This document shows positions 13,701 to 25,829 of a stretch of 64,000 nt of DNA, piece by piece. Location of the stretch: contig JALGQZ010000009.1 in the NCBI GenBank assembly GCA_023105745.1, positions 33,718,409 to 33,782,408 on the forward strand. Direction: 5' to 3'. Under the pieces are notes generated by a model, which was given only the letters and a program-made list of their open reading frames with translations, was not told the DNA's origin and made no database searches. Position 1 is the stretch's first letter. Every line of letters starts with the position of its first letter. The DNA is from Austropuccinia psidii (lineage: Eukaryota > Basidiomycota > Pucciniomycetes > Pucciniales > Sphaerophragmiaceae). A program made the position numbers and the translations under genes.

Positions 13701-14819
13701 CTAAACAAGTCCTTGTATGGTACCAAGCAAGCCCCGAGGATGTGGCAAGCAAAGTTGGTAGAAGTTCTCGATAGTCTAGGAATGAAACCGACAAGAGCAG
13801 ATGACTCATTATACTCAAACAAGGATCGAAGTCTGTTTCTGCATGTCCATGTCGATGATGGTTTCCTGATAGGGAAATGTGAGAAAGAGATAGTGTTTTT
13901 CCTCAACGGGCTAAATGCAATCTTGAAGCTTAAATACCAAAAGAGACCAACCCATCATCTAGGCTATTGTCTCAACTGGTCGACCAAGGGAATCATCCAG
14001 CTGAACCAGAAAGACCTGATATCTCAATTGCTCAAGGACTACGACATGGAGAACAGTCGAAGTGTTAAGACTCCATGCAACAGCAATCTTCTCAAGGAGC
14101 TGGAAGTCATTGGTGACCCCATCTCAACTACGTCATATCAGCAGGCGATAGGTAGCTTGAACTACCTGGCCCAACACACCCGACCCGACATCTCCTACAC
14201 TGTAAATGCTCTCTCTAGGTATGCAACTCATCCCACAGCAAGACATTGGGTTGCACTCAAGCATCTCTTCCGCTACCTCAAAGGGAGTAGTGGACTCTGC
14301 CTACACTACACAAACCAAGAGAGCCGCTCCAGTGACGGTCTGGTAGGCTGGGCTGATGCAGATTATGCCAATGATCGAGTAGAACGAAAATCCATAACCG
14401 GAAATCTGATCACCTATCTTGGAAATCCTGTATCATGGTTGAGCAAGAAGCAATCTGTTGTTGCTCAGTCTACAACCGAGGCTGAGTTCATCTCTATGAA
14501 CATTTGTGCAAAGCAGCTTCGTTGGTTGACCTACTTATTGAACGACTTCGATCAAAGAGTGGCTAAGCCAGTGATCTATAATGATAACTCAGGAGCCGTG
14601 ACTATATCCAGCCAAGCCAGCTTAAATCCCAATACTAAGCATATAGAGATCCGATACCAGTACGTTAGGGATCTGGTTGTGAAAAAACTGATGGTGGTTA
14701 AGCAAGTCGGAACCAATGATATGCTTGCTGATGCACTAACCAAGCCACTGGGAGCTCAGAAGGTCAATAGTATGTGCAAGCAATTACACCTCAAGAATCA
14801 AGGAGGAGTGTCGAAGTAA
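10722..14819 (+). pseudogene. Copia gag-pol, unit 3 (three in-frame stops)
   Basis: Carries the shared stops at 12975-12977 (TGA), 13581-13583 (TAA) and 13653-13655 (TAG). The gag-protease-integrase part (10722-12977) is open, as in unit 1. Base 14766 is A (Asn variant), the same state as unit 1 and unlike the two units beside it. Confidence 0.93.
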
Positions 14820-14973
14820 GGAGCAAAGAAGAGGTAGCTTGATGTTTGTGATTTCTTTCGGGTAGAAGATCATGGTTCCCCCTCTTTATGCACTTACCGG
14901 TCATCATTACAAATTCGCGCTGTCCTGCCTGTTTAGGGAATCTCATGGCAGCATCGATTGAGGGAAGGGAGGA

Positions 14974-15520
14974 TGTGTTTAAGATAAATAGACGCGAGAG
15001 TGCTTGGACTGCCTGGTCACGACTCTTTGCCCTAACTATTCATCACTGAACTAATCCACATTTACAGTTAATCAATCGAACTCGGGAAGCTATCACTCAG
15101 GAGGAGCAATAAGGTACTGGTTATGCTTATTGCTTGAGGGTAGTATAGTTATTAATGTGTCTATTATTCTCAAATCACAATAGCTTTGTTTCACTAGCTC
15201 TAGCTTATTCTCACGTATAGATAGTTACACTGTTCTGCTAGCTCATAGGTGAATATGAGTAATGGTTTCGTATCTAACTCACTTGCATACTCACTGATGT
15301 TGTTTAATGATGTTGCAACAGGCTCAGCTGTTGAACCTCTGAATATATTCATAGGTATATACACATTAGATTATTGACTATTATAAACAGGTACATTCAT
15401 TCATGTATTCCAAGATATAACGTACAAGTACTTACTGTGTTTATTTGCTAGCTGCTATTACTGCTACTGTTTTTGTTGAGTTAATTAAAGCAATAAACAT
15501 CCTAAACTAAAACTCTTGCA
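14974..15520 (+). repeat. Copia LTR 4 (shared by units 3 and 4)
   Basis: Appears identical to the other array LTRs; joins unit 3 polypurine tract to unit 4 primer binding site. Confidence 0.93.
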
Positions 15521-15581
15521 TGGTAGCGAAAGTTAGTTGTAATTGCGCTCAATAAAAACAGAGACAGAATAGATTTAGGAA

Positions 15582-18500
15582 ATGTCGACTGAACATACGA
15601 CAACTCCGGCCGATCATCCATCCTCAGACGATGAAGGATATAGGACCAAGATTATCACCCTTACCCGAGAAAATTGGGTCCAGTGGAGCTGCCAATTCGA
15701 GAACTTCCTCTTGGGGAAAGGCCACGAATCTCTACTTTCTCCTCCATCTGAAACCGATAAGGTCTCTCTGAAATTCAAAAAAAGGAATGGGAGCGCCCTA
15801 GCTCTTCTATGGACCTGTGTCAGCCCGGATATGCATGGCATACTCCTGGCCAATAAAACGTCCTTCTACGACTCTTGGGAGGCTCTAGGCAAGACCTGTG
15901 GTAAAAACTCTGTCGTCATAATGTGTGAAACATTATTTAAGCTCATCTCAATACAATTCGAGCCTGGTTCCTCCTTGGAAAAACATATCGATGTCTTCCA
16001 AAAAACATATGCTAGCTATCAATCAATAACTCAGAATTCTGAGAATCAAATGGTCATATCCTCTGAAGTTGCTGCTGCTTTTTTTATTCGAAGCCTCAAT
16101 CAGGATCGAGAGTTATCAGGACTTATTCCAACTCTGTACGACATCACTCCCTTTGAACTAAACACTGTGTTAAATCGTGTAGCAGTAGAACATTGCCGTC
16201 GAGGCCCAGCATTAGACCAGGTAATGGCATTGGATAAGAAGGAAAAGTCAGATCCAAATAAAAATCCAGCTCGTGGTGGACACCGTGGTAGAAGTAAGGT
16301 CACTAGTCGAGGTCGTGGTAAAGGGAAAGGAAATCCTCAACCAAAGAAAGAAGATGACTCCTCGAAGAGACTAGACAAACTCGAAAAAATGTTTGCTAGA
16401 TTTGAAGCCACCTCAAAAAATCCTAATGTAAATGTTGTTATGGAATCCTCAAAAGAGCCATCTGCAGACTTCGAACAGTCAGATTCAGATGCCTACATTG
16501 TTGAGGATGAAGTACTTATGTCGGGTTCTGAAATATCCGATCAAATATACTTGGACTCTGGGGCTGGTCGATCTGTAGTGAATGACCTAAGGAGCCTTAC
16601 CAATATCGTCAAGGTTCAAAAACAGGTTAACACCTATTCGGAACCCGTAAACATTACTCATCAGGGAGTACTAATATTCCGAGGAGTTCACATTTCTCCA
16701 GTATATTACGCACCCAAAGGAAAAGTCAACCTCCTGTCCATGTCACAGCTTACTGATCACGGACTCAAACCCGTATTTAAGGGTGGAGCCTTCCTAGTCC
16801 TGCAAGGAAAAAGAATCATTGCAAAATTCCATTGCATGGGGAATCTGTTTGCAACAAAACTCCAGTCTCAATGCGTTTTTTCCCTTCCCGACTCAGAAAA
16901 GAAAAGGGACTGGCATTCACTCCTAGGACATCCAAGTGATGAGTATACCAAGAGACTACTTAGTAATAAGAGAATCACTGGAACTTTCACTTCTTCTAGT
17001 GAATGCCAGGTATGCCTTCATGCTAAAATTAAAAGACTACCACACTCCCGGCACTTACCAAGTACTCACTCTCCTTTCACCAAGATCCACATGGATACAT
17101 TGGAAATCTCACCGCCTAGTCGTCAGGGTTATCGTTACGTACTAGCCATAATAGACGATTTCAGTCGTTTTAATCATATTTACCTAATGACTGAAAAAGG
17201 GAAAGCAGAAGCACTTATTAACTCGTTCTTAAATGAATTGAAAAACAAACTTAACATCACACCGGCATATATACATACTGACCGAGGGGGTGAATTTGAC
17301 TCCAACAACTTCAAACGGACCCTGCTTGCAAAAGGGATTTGTCTGGAGCGTGGTCCCGCTCACTCTCCCCAGACCAATGGAGTTGCTGAACGCTTTAACC
17401 AGAGCTTGTTAACCAAAGTCAGGTGTCTACTAGCTCAATCAAACATTCCAATAACTTATTGGGACGAAGCAGCGCTTCATGCTTCTCTCCTCTTGAATCA
17501 CTTACCCCACAGATTTCTGAGTATGAGCTCGCCAAATGATGTACTGCTAAGGGAGTCATCAACGATTCAGCCTACACGCGATCTAAATACCTTCCTGCCC
17601 TTCGGAATAAAGGTCGTCGTCAAAACTGAGAACCCCAGCAGCAAGGTTAATCCATCTGGCCAAGCAATGAAGGCTCTCACATTTGAGCCTTACTCAGATG
17701 CACTCAGAGTCTTAGATGTAGCCACAGGAAAAATTAGAGTAACTCGCGACTACTCTCAACTCAAGTCGGAAACTACCGTCATGCTCAGAAAGGACCCATG
17801 TGTCCTGCCAATGCAACCAGAAACAACATCTCCTTGAACAACCAGTCTCCCAGTATTAAAGGACTCTCTTCCCCAATTAAACTCGCCAGCTACTGACCAT
17901 CATGAAGTAATCTCTCAAACTTCGATTGAGAATCAATCATTAAGCCATGAGCCATCATCCCAAGCTGTGACCGACCAAAACAAAAGGCCTCCTAGGTACA
18001 CCTATGTTCCCTATTATGAAACCGCGCCGTGTGATGTGTCAAGTCAGGTCAGGGCTCAAAACATCATTGAGGGAACCAAACGCCACCGAAGGCCCCCAGA
18101 CCGCCTCATGCTTGCAGATGTGGTAACATACAAGCAGGCGTTGTCAGATCCGCTTGAGGAAGAGGCCTGGAAGTCAGCCATGAAGCAGGAGTATGATTCA
18201 ATTATGAATCATAGCACGGGAGAATTGGTACCCTATCCGACTGATGGTACAAAAGTAATCGGCGGAATGTGGCGGTTGACTCGTAAAAGAAACGAGTTTG
18301 GCGAAGTCTACCGTCATAAGGCTCGCTGGGTGGTATTGGGAAACCATCAGGAGCATCTAATTCATTACTTTGATACTTGGGCATCGGTCGGTCGAAATGA
18401 AACCTTTAAGATCATGCTAATTCTAGCTGTTTGCCACGACTAAATACCCTATCAGTTTGATATTGAGACCGCCTTTTTACATGGAAAAATGGACGCGAAT

Positions 18501-19679
18501 GTCTATGTCAAATAGGTTAGGGGCTTTGAAGTTCCTGGGAAGGAACAATGGGTCTGGCGACTAAACAAGTCCTTGTATGGTACCAAGCAAGCCCCGAGGA
18601 TGTGGCAAGCAAAGTTGGTAGAAGTTCTCGATAGTCTAGGAATGAAACCGACAAGAGCAGATGACTCATTATACTCAAACAAGGATCGAAGTCTGTTTCT
18701 GCATGTCCATGTCGATGATGGTTTCCTGATAGGGAAATGTGAGAAAGAGATAGTGTTTTTCCTCAACGGGCTAAATGCAATCTTGAAGCTTAAATACCAA
18801 AAGAGACCAACCCATCATCTAGGCTATTGTCTCAACTGGTCGACCAAGGGAATCATCCAGCTGAACCAGAAAGACCTGATATCTCAATTGCTCAAGGACT
18901 ACGACATGGAGAACAGTCGAAGTGTTAAGACTCCATGCAACAGCAATCTTCTCAAGGAGCTGGAAGTCATTGGTGACCCCATCTCAACTACGTCATATCA
19001 GCAGGCGATAGGTAGCTTGAACTACCTGGCCCAACACACCCGACCCGACATCTCCTACACTGTAAATGCTCTCTCTAGGTATGCAACTCATCCCACAGCA
19101 AGACATTGGGTTGCACTCAAGCATCTCTTCCGCTACCTCAAAGGGAGTAGTGGACTCTGCCTACACTACACAAACCAAGAGAGCCGCTCCAGTGACGGTC
19201 TGGTAGGCTGGGCTGATGCAGATTATGCCAATGATCGAGTAGAACGAAAATCCATAACCGGAAATCTGATCACCTATCTTGGAAATCCTGTATCATGGTT
19301 GAGCAAGAAGCAATCTGTTGTTGCTCAGTCTACAACCGAGGCTGAGTTCATCTCTATGAACATTTGTGCAAAGCAGCTTCGTTGGTTGACCTACTTATTG
19401 AACGACTTCGATCAAAGAGTGGCTAAGCCAGTGATCTATAATGATAACTCAGGAGCCGTGACTATATCCAGCCAAGCCAGCTTAAATCCCAATACTAAGC
19501 ATATAGAGATCCGATACCAGTACGTTAGGGATCTGGTTGTGAAAAAACTGATGGTGGTTAAGCAAGTCGGAACCAATGATATGCTTGCTGATGCACTAAC
19601 CAAGCCACTGGGAGCTCAGAAGGTCGATAGTATGTGCAAGCAATTACACCTCAAGAATCAAGGAGGAGTGTCGAAGTAA
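15582..19679 (+). pseudogene. Copia gag-pol, unit 4 (three in-frame stops)
   Basis: Last full unit. Shared stops lie at 17835-17837 (TGA), 18441-18443 (TAA) and 18513-18515 (TAG); gag through integrase (15582-17837) is open. Base 19626 is G (Asp variant), as in unit 2 and in the partial unit at the left edge, but the private gag stop of unit 2 is absent. Confidence 0.93.
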
Positions 19680-19833
19680 GGAGCAAAGAAGAGGTAGCTT
19701 GATGTTTGTGATTTCTTTCGGGTAGAAGATCATGGTTCCCCCTCTTTATGCACTTACCGGTCATCATTACAAATTCGCGCTGTCCTGCCTGTTTAGGGAA
19801 TCTCATGGCAGCATCGATTGAGGGAAGGGAGGA

Positions 19834-20380
19834 TGTGTTTAAGATAAATAGACGCGAGAGTGCTTGGACTGCCTGGTCACGACTCTTTGCCCTAACTATT
19901 CATCACTGAACTAATCCACATTTACAGTTAATCAATCGAACTCGGGAAGCTATCACTCAGGAGGAGCAATAAGGTACTGGTTATGCTTATTGCTTGAGGG
20001 TAGTATAGTTATTAATGTGTCTATTATTCTCAAATCACAATAGCTTTGTTTCACTAGCTCTAGCTTATTCTCACGTATAGATAGTTACACTGTTCTGCTA
20101 GCTCATAGGTGAATATGAGTAATGGTTTCGTATCTAACTCACTTGCATACTCACTGATGTTGTTTAATGATGTTGCAACAGGCTCAGCTGTTGAACCTCT
20201 GAATATATTCATAGGTATATACACATTAGATTATTGACTATTATAAACAGGTACATTCATTCATGTATTCCAAGATATAACGTACAAGTACTTACTGTGT
20301 TTATTTGCTAGCTGCTATTACTGCTACTGTTTTTGTTGAGTTAATTAAAGCAATAAACATCCTAAACTAAAACTCTTGCA
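19834..20380 (+). repeat. Copia LTR 5, right end of the array
   Basis: Last LTR of the array, ending CTCTTGCA at 20380. Position 20381 (GAAAA...) begins reading frame of an unrelated, older copia element instead of the primer binding site. The five bases GAAAA should be the target duplication, but the matching left junction lies outside the window. Confidence 0.92.
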
Positions 20381-20935
20381 GAAAATGCTAAAGCATTAGC
20401 CACTCAACAAAGAGAAAATCTAAACTCACTTCCAAATACCAGATGCAGCAAAAAATACCACAACCTATTAGCTAACCACCCCGAAGAAGATTGCTGGAAA
20501 CTCCACCCTGAAAAGAGACCAAAAAATGACAAACCAGTTAAGGTGCTCCTGGCTGCAAATGATGCCTCTAGCAGATTAAAATTCATCCTAGATTCTGGAG
20601 CCACCAGCAACATGGTAAATCATCTCCAGTGTTTTGAAGAAATAGACATGAGAAAGCAAGAAATTGAATTAGCCAATGGTTTCACCATAAAAGCTTTGGG
20701 ATCCGGAACAATCCAGCTCTAATTCAAAAATTTGATTCTACAGTTGTCTAACACCCTTTATATCCCAGCTCTAGCCATTAAATGAATCAGTATGGCTACC
20801 TTCTTAACAACCAGGCACGTTATTCGTTCTTTCAATGATGAAGAATTTGAAGTAGTTGACAAAGATGGAAATCAAGCTGTAAGCTGATCCTTTTTCCCCA
20901 GTAACCTTGTTCACCACAAATATCATCAAAAAGCC
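20381..20935 (+). pseudogene. Copia-2 gag C-terminus and protease remnant
   Basis: The frame opens directly at the array junction and reads a knuckle-like segment (C, H, H and C spaced as in CSKKYHNLLANHPEEDCW) followed by LHPEKRP, typical of copia gag in this group. The protease motif FILDSGATSNMV follows near 20588. Stops interrupt after GSGTIQL (about 20720), after IPALAIK and in the segment before the integrase, so no functional product is expected. Confidence 0.8.
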
Positions 20936-21625
20936 TTGACAACAACTGCAATTTCCAACAATTTAATTACCCTTCATAAAGCCTCTGGTCATCCCTCCCC
21001 AGAGTATTTCAAGAAAATGTATCCAACAAACCAGATCCCACATTTCCACTGTATCACATGTTCCACTTGCAAAATGACTAAAACACCATTGAAAGGCACT
21101 TTTCCAGCAGCCACTAGGAAACTTCAATACCTCCACATGGATTTATGTAGACTTATATCTCCCCCCTCAGTGTCTGGAGAAAAATATTTTCTGAAGATAC
21201 TTGATGGATTTTCTCATTTTGCATGGACATTCTTTCTTACAAACAAATCTGAAGTAAAGGCTATCCTAAAAAATCACATTGTCAAAATTGAAAGACAACC
21301 AAATTCCAAGGTCACCAATATCATTTGTGATAATGGCAGAGAATTTGTAAACAGTAAACTAAAATTTTTTTTTGAAGAAAAAGGAATATCACACCTCACC
21401 ACTGCACCCTACACTCCCAAACAAAATCCCTTATCCAAAAGAGGAGATCTCACTACCATAACTAAAGCTAGATGTCTTCTTAAAGACTCAGGTTTGGATA
21501 CAACCTATTGGGCTGAATCAAAAATATTGCAGTATATCTTGAAAATATCACACCATCAAAAAGCATTGACTATAAGGTCCCTTTCAAGAAATGGTACAAT
21601 AAGAATGCTTCACTCAAACACCTAA
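20936..21625 (+). pseudogene. Copia-2 integrase fragment
   Basis: A 229-codon open stretch covers the GAG-pre-integrase zinc region (LHKASGH and CITCSTCK supply H, H, C, C) and the integrase core. The first catalytic Asp is in YLHMDL and the second in IICDNGREF. The third motif, normally NG-A-E-R, reads NPLSKRGD, so the catalytic Glu is lost. It ends in a frameshifted tail. Even if expressed it should be catalytically dead. Confidence 0.83.
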
Positions 21626-22149
21626 AACCATTTGGCTGCTCTGCAATTTTCTTAACACCAAATAATACTGGAAAATTTAGTGAGACTGGTGGCAAAGGAA
21701 TTATTCTGGGGTATGGAGAGACACATCAAGCTTAAAGGATAATGGACGTGGGGAAAGGTATTGTGAAGATCACACACCATGCTAAATTATTTCCCAATTT
21801 ATTTCCTGAAAAAAGGCAATAACAACAATGCTTATTAGAACATGCTTATTATAGTCCCAAATGAGACAGATACGGTCTCCAGGGACACCACTCTGACTAA
21901 TAACAATTATGTCTCAATTCCCAATACTCCTGGAGTACAAATATTAGAACCAGTCAAACCACTTCCTTTATCCCCACCTAGTAAAAGCTTGCAAATAGTG
22001 AATCCTGTTCTTCCGGTACATAAAGGGTACTTGTGGATTCCTGAACATGAGCTTGGCACTTCTCAAAAAATACTTGGTAATGTAGGAGATCCAAAGAATA
22101 TATTAAATCACCACAGACAACCCAAGAACCATGCAAACTTAGCCACCCA

Positions 22150-22970
22150 CCTCACACTTGACCCCAAAACTTACATTCAAGCCTTAAAAAGCCCAGATGG
22201 TGAAGAATGGATGAAAGCCATCAATTTGGAATTAAAAAACATAGCCAAAAACCAAGTTTAGTCTCCCTCAGTAAAATAAGAACACATCAAACCTTTAAGC
22301 ACCACCTGGGTTTTCAAAAGGAAAACTGATGGGAATAGAAATCTTGAAAAATTCAAAGCTCAATTAGGCATAATGGGGTTTCACCAAAACAGGGTATTGA
22401 TTACACCAAAGTCTTCTCCCCGACTGGTTGATTATCCTCTCTTTTTCTTTTACTCACTCATTGTAATATTCATCACTTTCCCATTGAAAAAATGAACGTC
22501 TGTTCTGCCTTTCTGAATGGAACTCCAGAAGAAGTTTTACACATTCTCCAACCCGCAGGATACACAGAACACCCTGAAGCCAATTCGTTTGTCCTCAATA
22601 AATCACTTTATGACCTTAATAGAAGTACATGTTGTTGGCACAAAGTACTTAAAAAGACTTTTACTACCATTGGCCTCTCTCCATGCTACACTGACGCCTG
22701 CCTATATTACTCTCAAGACAGGAACCAACCAATATGGTTGTTTGTACATGTCAATGATCTTATTTTTGGAGGCACATGAAATTCCCTCTTCAAAGAGAAA
22801 ATCCAGTCATTCTTTGAAATGGAAAACCTTGGGAATATTAAATATACATTAGGTATTAGAATTACTCAAGCACAAAAATCAATATCCCTCATCCAAGACA
22901 AATTTATCAAAAATATTCTAGTTGAATTCAGTATAAAACAAGTAAAAGGTCCACCCTTTCTTCTTCCAAG
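22150..22970 (+). pseudogene. Copia-2 reverse transcriptase remnant
   Basis: RT pieces lie in shifted frames. At about 22165-22261, YIQALKSPDGEEWMKAI resembles the RT N-terminus. At 22492-22779, NVCSAFLNGTPEEV and SLYDLNRSTCCWHKVL resemble palm motifs. The catalytic box reads FVHVNDLIF: the first Asp of the usual VDD has become Asn, so the active site is destroyed. Confidence 0.8.
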
Positions 22971-23189
22971 AAATTGAAAAAAACTCTTACACTTGATCAC
23001 CCAAAACAACCTACATTCAATTTTCAACATGCAGTGGGACTTATTCAATATCTTGTCCAATGCACTATACCCGACTTGTCTTTTGCCACTTCTTTCCTAT
23101 CATAATTCCTGGAATCACCCTGCAAGCCTCATTTCCAAGAATTAATTCACACACTTAAAGACGTTTCTGGAACAAAACATTTCTCTCTC

Positions 23190-23668
23190 AAGCTTGGTCA
23201 AAATCACCTCAATCATCCTAAATCCAAAATTCTAGGTTTTACTGACTCAGGCTGGGGAAGGGGGGCTGAAAAGAAATAGTTCTCAGGGTATTTAATTTAT
23301 CTCCGTGGTGCACCCGGATTTAGAGCTCATAAGAAAAAATTAGTTGCCTTTTCATCTTCTGAAGCAGAATATAATGCTATCATTGAATGAAGCCAGGACT
23401 TGGACTGGATTAAGCGAGTCATTCACAAAGCCATAGGGATTGCATGCACTTGTACACTCCATTACAATAACCAAAGTGCCATTGCTATTGCTTCTAACCC
23501 TATCTAATACCACAGTACTTGGCATATTGAATTTTGTCTTCACTTCATTAGAGATCACCTCAAAATATTTACTCAGACTAAAATACTTCCCTACTTCCAA
23601 CATTCTTGCTGACCTGCTCACTAAAACCCTCACCTCAAGGTCATTCTGTTCAATCCCAAATGAACAAG
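23190..23668 (+). pseudogene. Copia-2 RNase H remnant
   Basis: Translating across stops gives GFTDSGWGRGA, then LVAFSSSEAEYNAI, LHYNNQSAIAIASNP and HIEFCLHFIRDHL, the ordered motifs of copia RNase H. Stops follow AEKK and AIIE and interrupt the C-terminal part, so this is a dead remnant. Confidence 0.8.
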
Positions 23669-23678
23669 TATGGGGGAG

Positions 23679-23765
23679 TATTTAAATAATTATGCTTGTA
23701 AAGTACATCCATCAATCTATGATTTACAAACTGCTAGTAGTCAAATCATTATTCTGGTAAATCTG
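23679..23765 (+). repeat. Partial 3' LTR of copia-2
   Basis: A G-rich tract (ATGGGGGAG) ends at about 23678, and AT-rich non-coding sequence follows until G1 starts at 23766. The start TATTTAAATAATTATG could be a decayed TGTTTAAATAATTATG. The rest of the LTR would lie right of G1 at 37855, but with no second copy in the window I cannot confirm that. Confidence 0.5.
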
Positions 23766-25182
23766 TGTCAGGCTGAGTCTATGAAGAGGTGATAATAAAG
23801 AGCATTTAAAACCTGAACTATGACTGTGACACGGATAATGATGTTAAAGATAGGGTTTTAAATAAAATGAAAGGGCTTTACTAATGATTATTAGTGGTGG
23901 TGAGCACTGTTGAAAGGCCTGGGTTCAGCTTTAACTGTTGGGTTACAATAATAAAGTCTGAAATACTAAAGTTTATAGTATGACCTGATTATTTTCCAAG
24001 ATTATAACTGTTTTTGACAGTTGTACTATGTAGGAATTCAATAGCAGGATGAGGAAACCTTTTCTGGCTGTGAAAAGGCCCCTTTTTATCCTAAAATTGG
24101 GTGGAAAGGCATCTAGGCCTTTCCATGTAGAGGTAGTGAAGATTTTTCACTTCCAAGGACTGGCTTGTGGCTTACACAATTCCTGTATAGCCTGTATTAG
24201 GCTCAGATGAGGTTTTGAAACCACATCTGGGAGGTTTTCACCATTACAGGGTGAAAAGTTTCATCTGGGGACCACATAGCCTTCTTCTGATGTGTATGAC
24301 ACGTAGAATTCTGTACAGAACCTGTATGGGACCCAAGAGTTGAATAAAATATGAGGTATTGGAGTATAAACATTCCTCTTTGTCTGTATGACACCTCATA
24401 ATCACAGGTATGGGATATTATCCCATGGTAAGGCTGTATTGGTCAAACTGTGTGATTTTGACCTTAAAACTGCCATACCTCTGTCAGTTTTTGAGATATC
24501 AAGCTCAACATTGGCTCATTGTGTAGCCCTGGATGTCTGCTACACAATGGGACCTCATTTTATATGGCTATCATTAAGTATGGCAAAGGTAAGCCATGTA
24601 CAAGTTTTTTTGTACATATGTATGATTTGTTTGAAATCTGTATGGTGCTTATTTGGCACACACCTTTTGTTCTAGATAAGATATGGGGAAGTAAACAGAA
24701 CCATCAGATAGCTCTGATTTTTCTCTTCCCAAAAATACCCCACTTTAGGTGTCTCACACTAAAAATGTAGGAGTTAGATGGGAGGTGCATATTTTGTTCA
24801 CCATTATTTGGCCTGATTTTGGCCATAGCTTCTGTAATACTTCTGCTAGCTTGGTTTGGCTAATACCATTGGATAGCCCTGATTCAGAGCTTCATTTTGG
24901 ATACCCTTTTGATGGGGTTAAGCCACTTACTTTATATTTCAGATGTGAGGTGAAAATTAAGGTTTCTGCTCAGCAACAACTTTGAGCTGAAATAACCTTT
25001 TTATTTTTTGTCCTATGATAATGGGACTTGAATATTTGGATAGAGGTGATTTTCCTATTTCTTTTGATACTTTTTGATCTGATTTGGCTCAGCTCCATGT
25101 TCTGGTGGTATCTTGGCTTTACCATTGATTTATAATATCTGGCTGTCATGATTGTGCTCTGGCTTTGAGTCACAGGCTGGCA
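23766..25182 (-). repeat. G1 LTR, left copy (3' LTR of the minus-strand element)
   Basis: Starts TGTCAGGCTGAGTC and ends GAGTCACAGGCTGGCA on the plus strand. From about 23813 it is colinear with 36485-37854 with scattered mismatches, which puts the insertion of G1 well in the past. The polypurine tract of the minus strand abuts its right end. Confidence 0.88.
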
Positions 25183-25196
25183 TACCCTCCCTCTCA
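25183..25196 (-). other. G1 polypurine tract
   Basis: Plus-strand TACCCTCCCTCTCAA is a purine run (GAGAGGGAGGG) on the minus strand, immediately before the LTR. A second copy lies 623 bp to the right, at 25806-25819, because of the tandem duplication. Confidence 0.75.
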
Positions 25197-25206
25197 AAAA
25201 GGCTCA

Positions 25207-25650
25207 TCATTGATGAGACTGTTCAGTCCTTCTAGAGGCTCTGAATCTCCTTAGATGAAAGTTCCCATCTGGTATGGCATCTTCTGCCAACCATTTGTCT
25301 TTATCAGCTGTCTGGTTCTTGAATATGACTAAGTATTGTCTTTGATCCTTCCCATTGAGTCTGATCTTCCTGGCCTTGATGATTTTCTTCACAGGTCCAG
25401 GGGAATCCTCCACTTCCACTATTCCTGGTGGGGTGGTGTTCTTCTTCCTGGAGGGGAATTTGTCCTCCTCTGTCTGGAAGTATGGCTTGACTAAACTCAC
25501 TGGAAAGACTGGGTGTTTCCTGGAAAATTCCTCTGTGAGTTTGACTTCCACTGCATTTTTCCCTATCAATTTAATGATAGTGAAGGGCCCTAAAAATGAG
25601 TCTCTTATTCTCTTAGGTGCTTTAAGATTATTAAAGTTCAGTGAAGACAC
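25207..25650 (-). pseudogene. Duplicated G1 pol 3' end (integrase C-terminus and chromodomain)
   Basis: A 147-codon open fragment reads the integrase C-terminal domain (LNFNNLKAPKRIRDSFLGPF) and KHPVFPVSLVKPYF. It ends in a chromodomain (QYLVIFKNQ, then DKWLAEDAIPDGNFHLRRF). Chromodomains of this type bind histone marks and can direct integration to chromatin. It has no upstream pol, because its right edge is the duplication junction into LTR sequence at 25651, so it is a stranded piece. Confidence 0.82.
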
Positions 25651-25829
25651 TTGAATATTTGGATAGAGGTTATTTTCCTATTTCTTTTAATACTTTTTGA
25701 TCTGATTTGGCTCAGCTCCATGTTTTGGTGGTATCTTGGCTTTACCATTGATTTATGGTATCTGGCTGTCATGATTGTGCTCTGGCTTGGAGTCATAGGC
25801 TGACATACCCTCCCTCTCAAAAAGGCTCA

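Larger units (their letters stand above)
1..20380 (+). mobile_element. Tandem Ty1/copia array with shared LTRs, period 4860 bp
   Basis: Sequence repeats head-to-tail with an exact 4860-bp period: one LTR (547 bp) plus one internal region (4313 bp). LTRs lie at 394, 5254, 10114, 14974 and 19834, and each is both the 3' LTR of the unit on its left and the 5' LTR of the unit on its right. Four full internal regions and a partial one (1-393) are present; the array continues beyond the left edge. Domain order gag, protease, integrase, reverse transcriptase, RNase H is diagnostic of Ty1/copia (Pseudoviridae-type). The array stops cleanly at 20380, the CA end of the fifth LTR, where sequence of an older copia element begins. 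Copies differ at only two positions that I noticed. Confidence 0.95.
20381..23765 (+). mobile_element. Older, decayed Ty1/copia element (copia-2), 5' part missing
   Basis: Recognisable gag C-terminus, protease, integrase, RT and RNase H follow in copia order on the plus strand, with many stops and frameshifts. The 5' part is cut off by the copia array at 20380, which inserted in the same orientation inside gag. The 3' end reaches a G-rich tract and about 87 bp of LTR before the gypsy element G1 begins at 23766. It is clearly diverged from the array element, so it is a different family. Confidence 0.85.
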
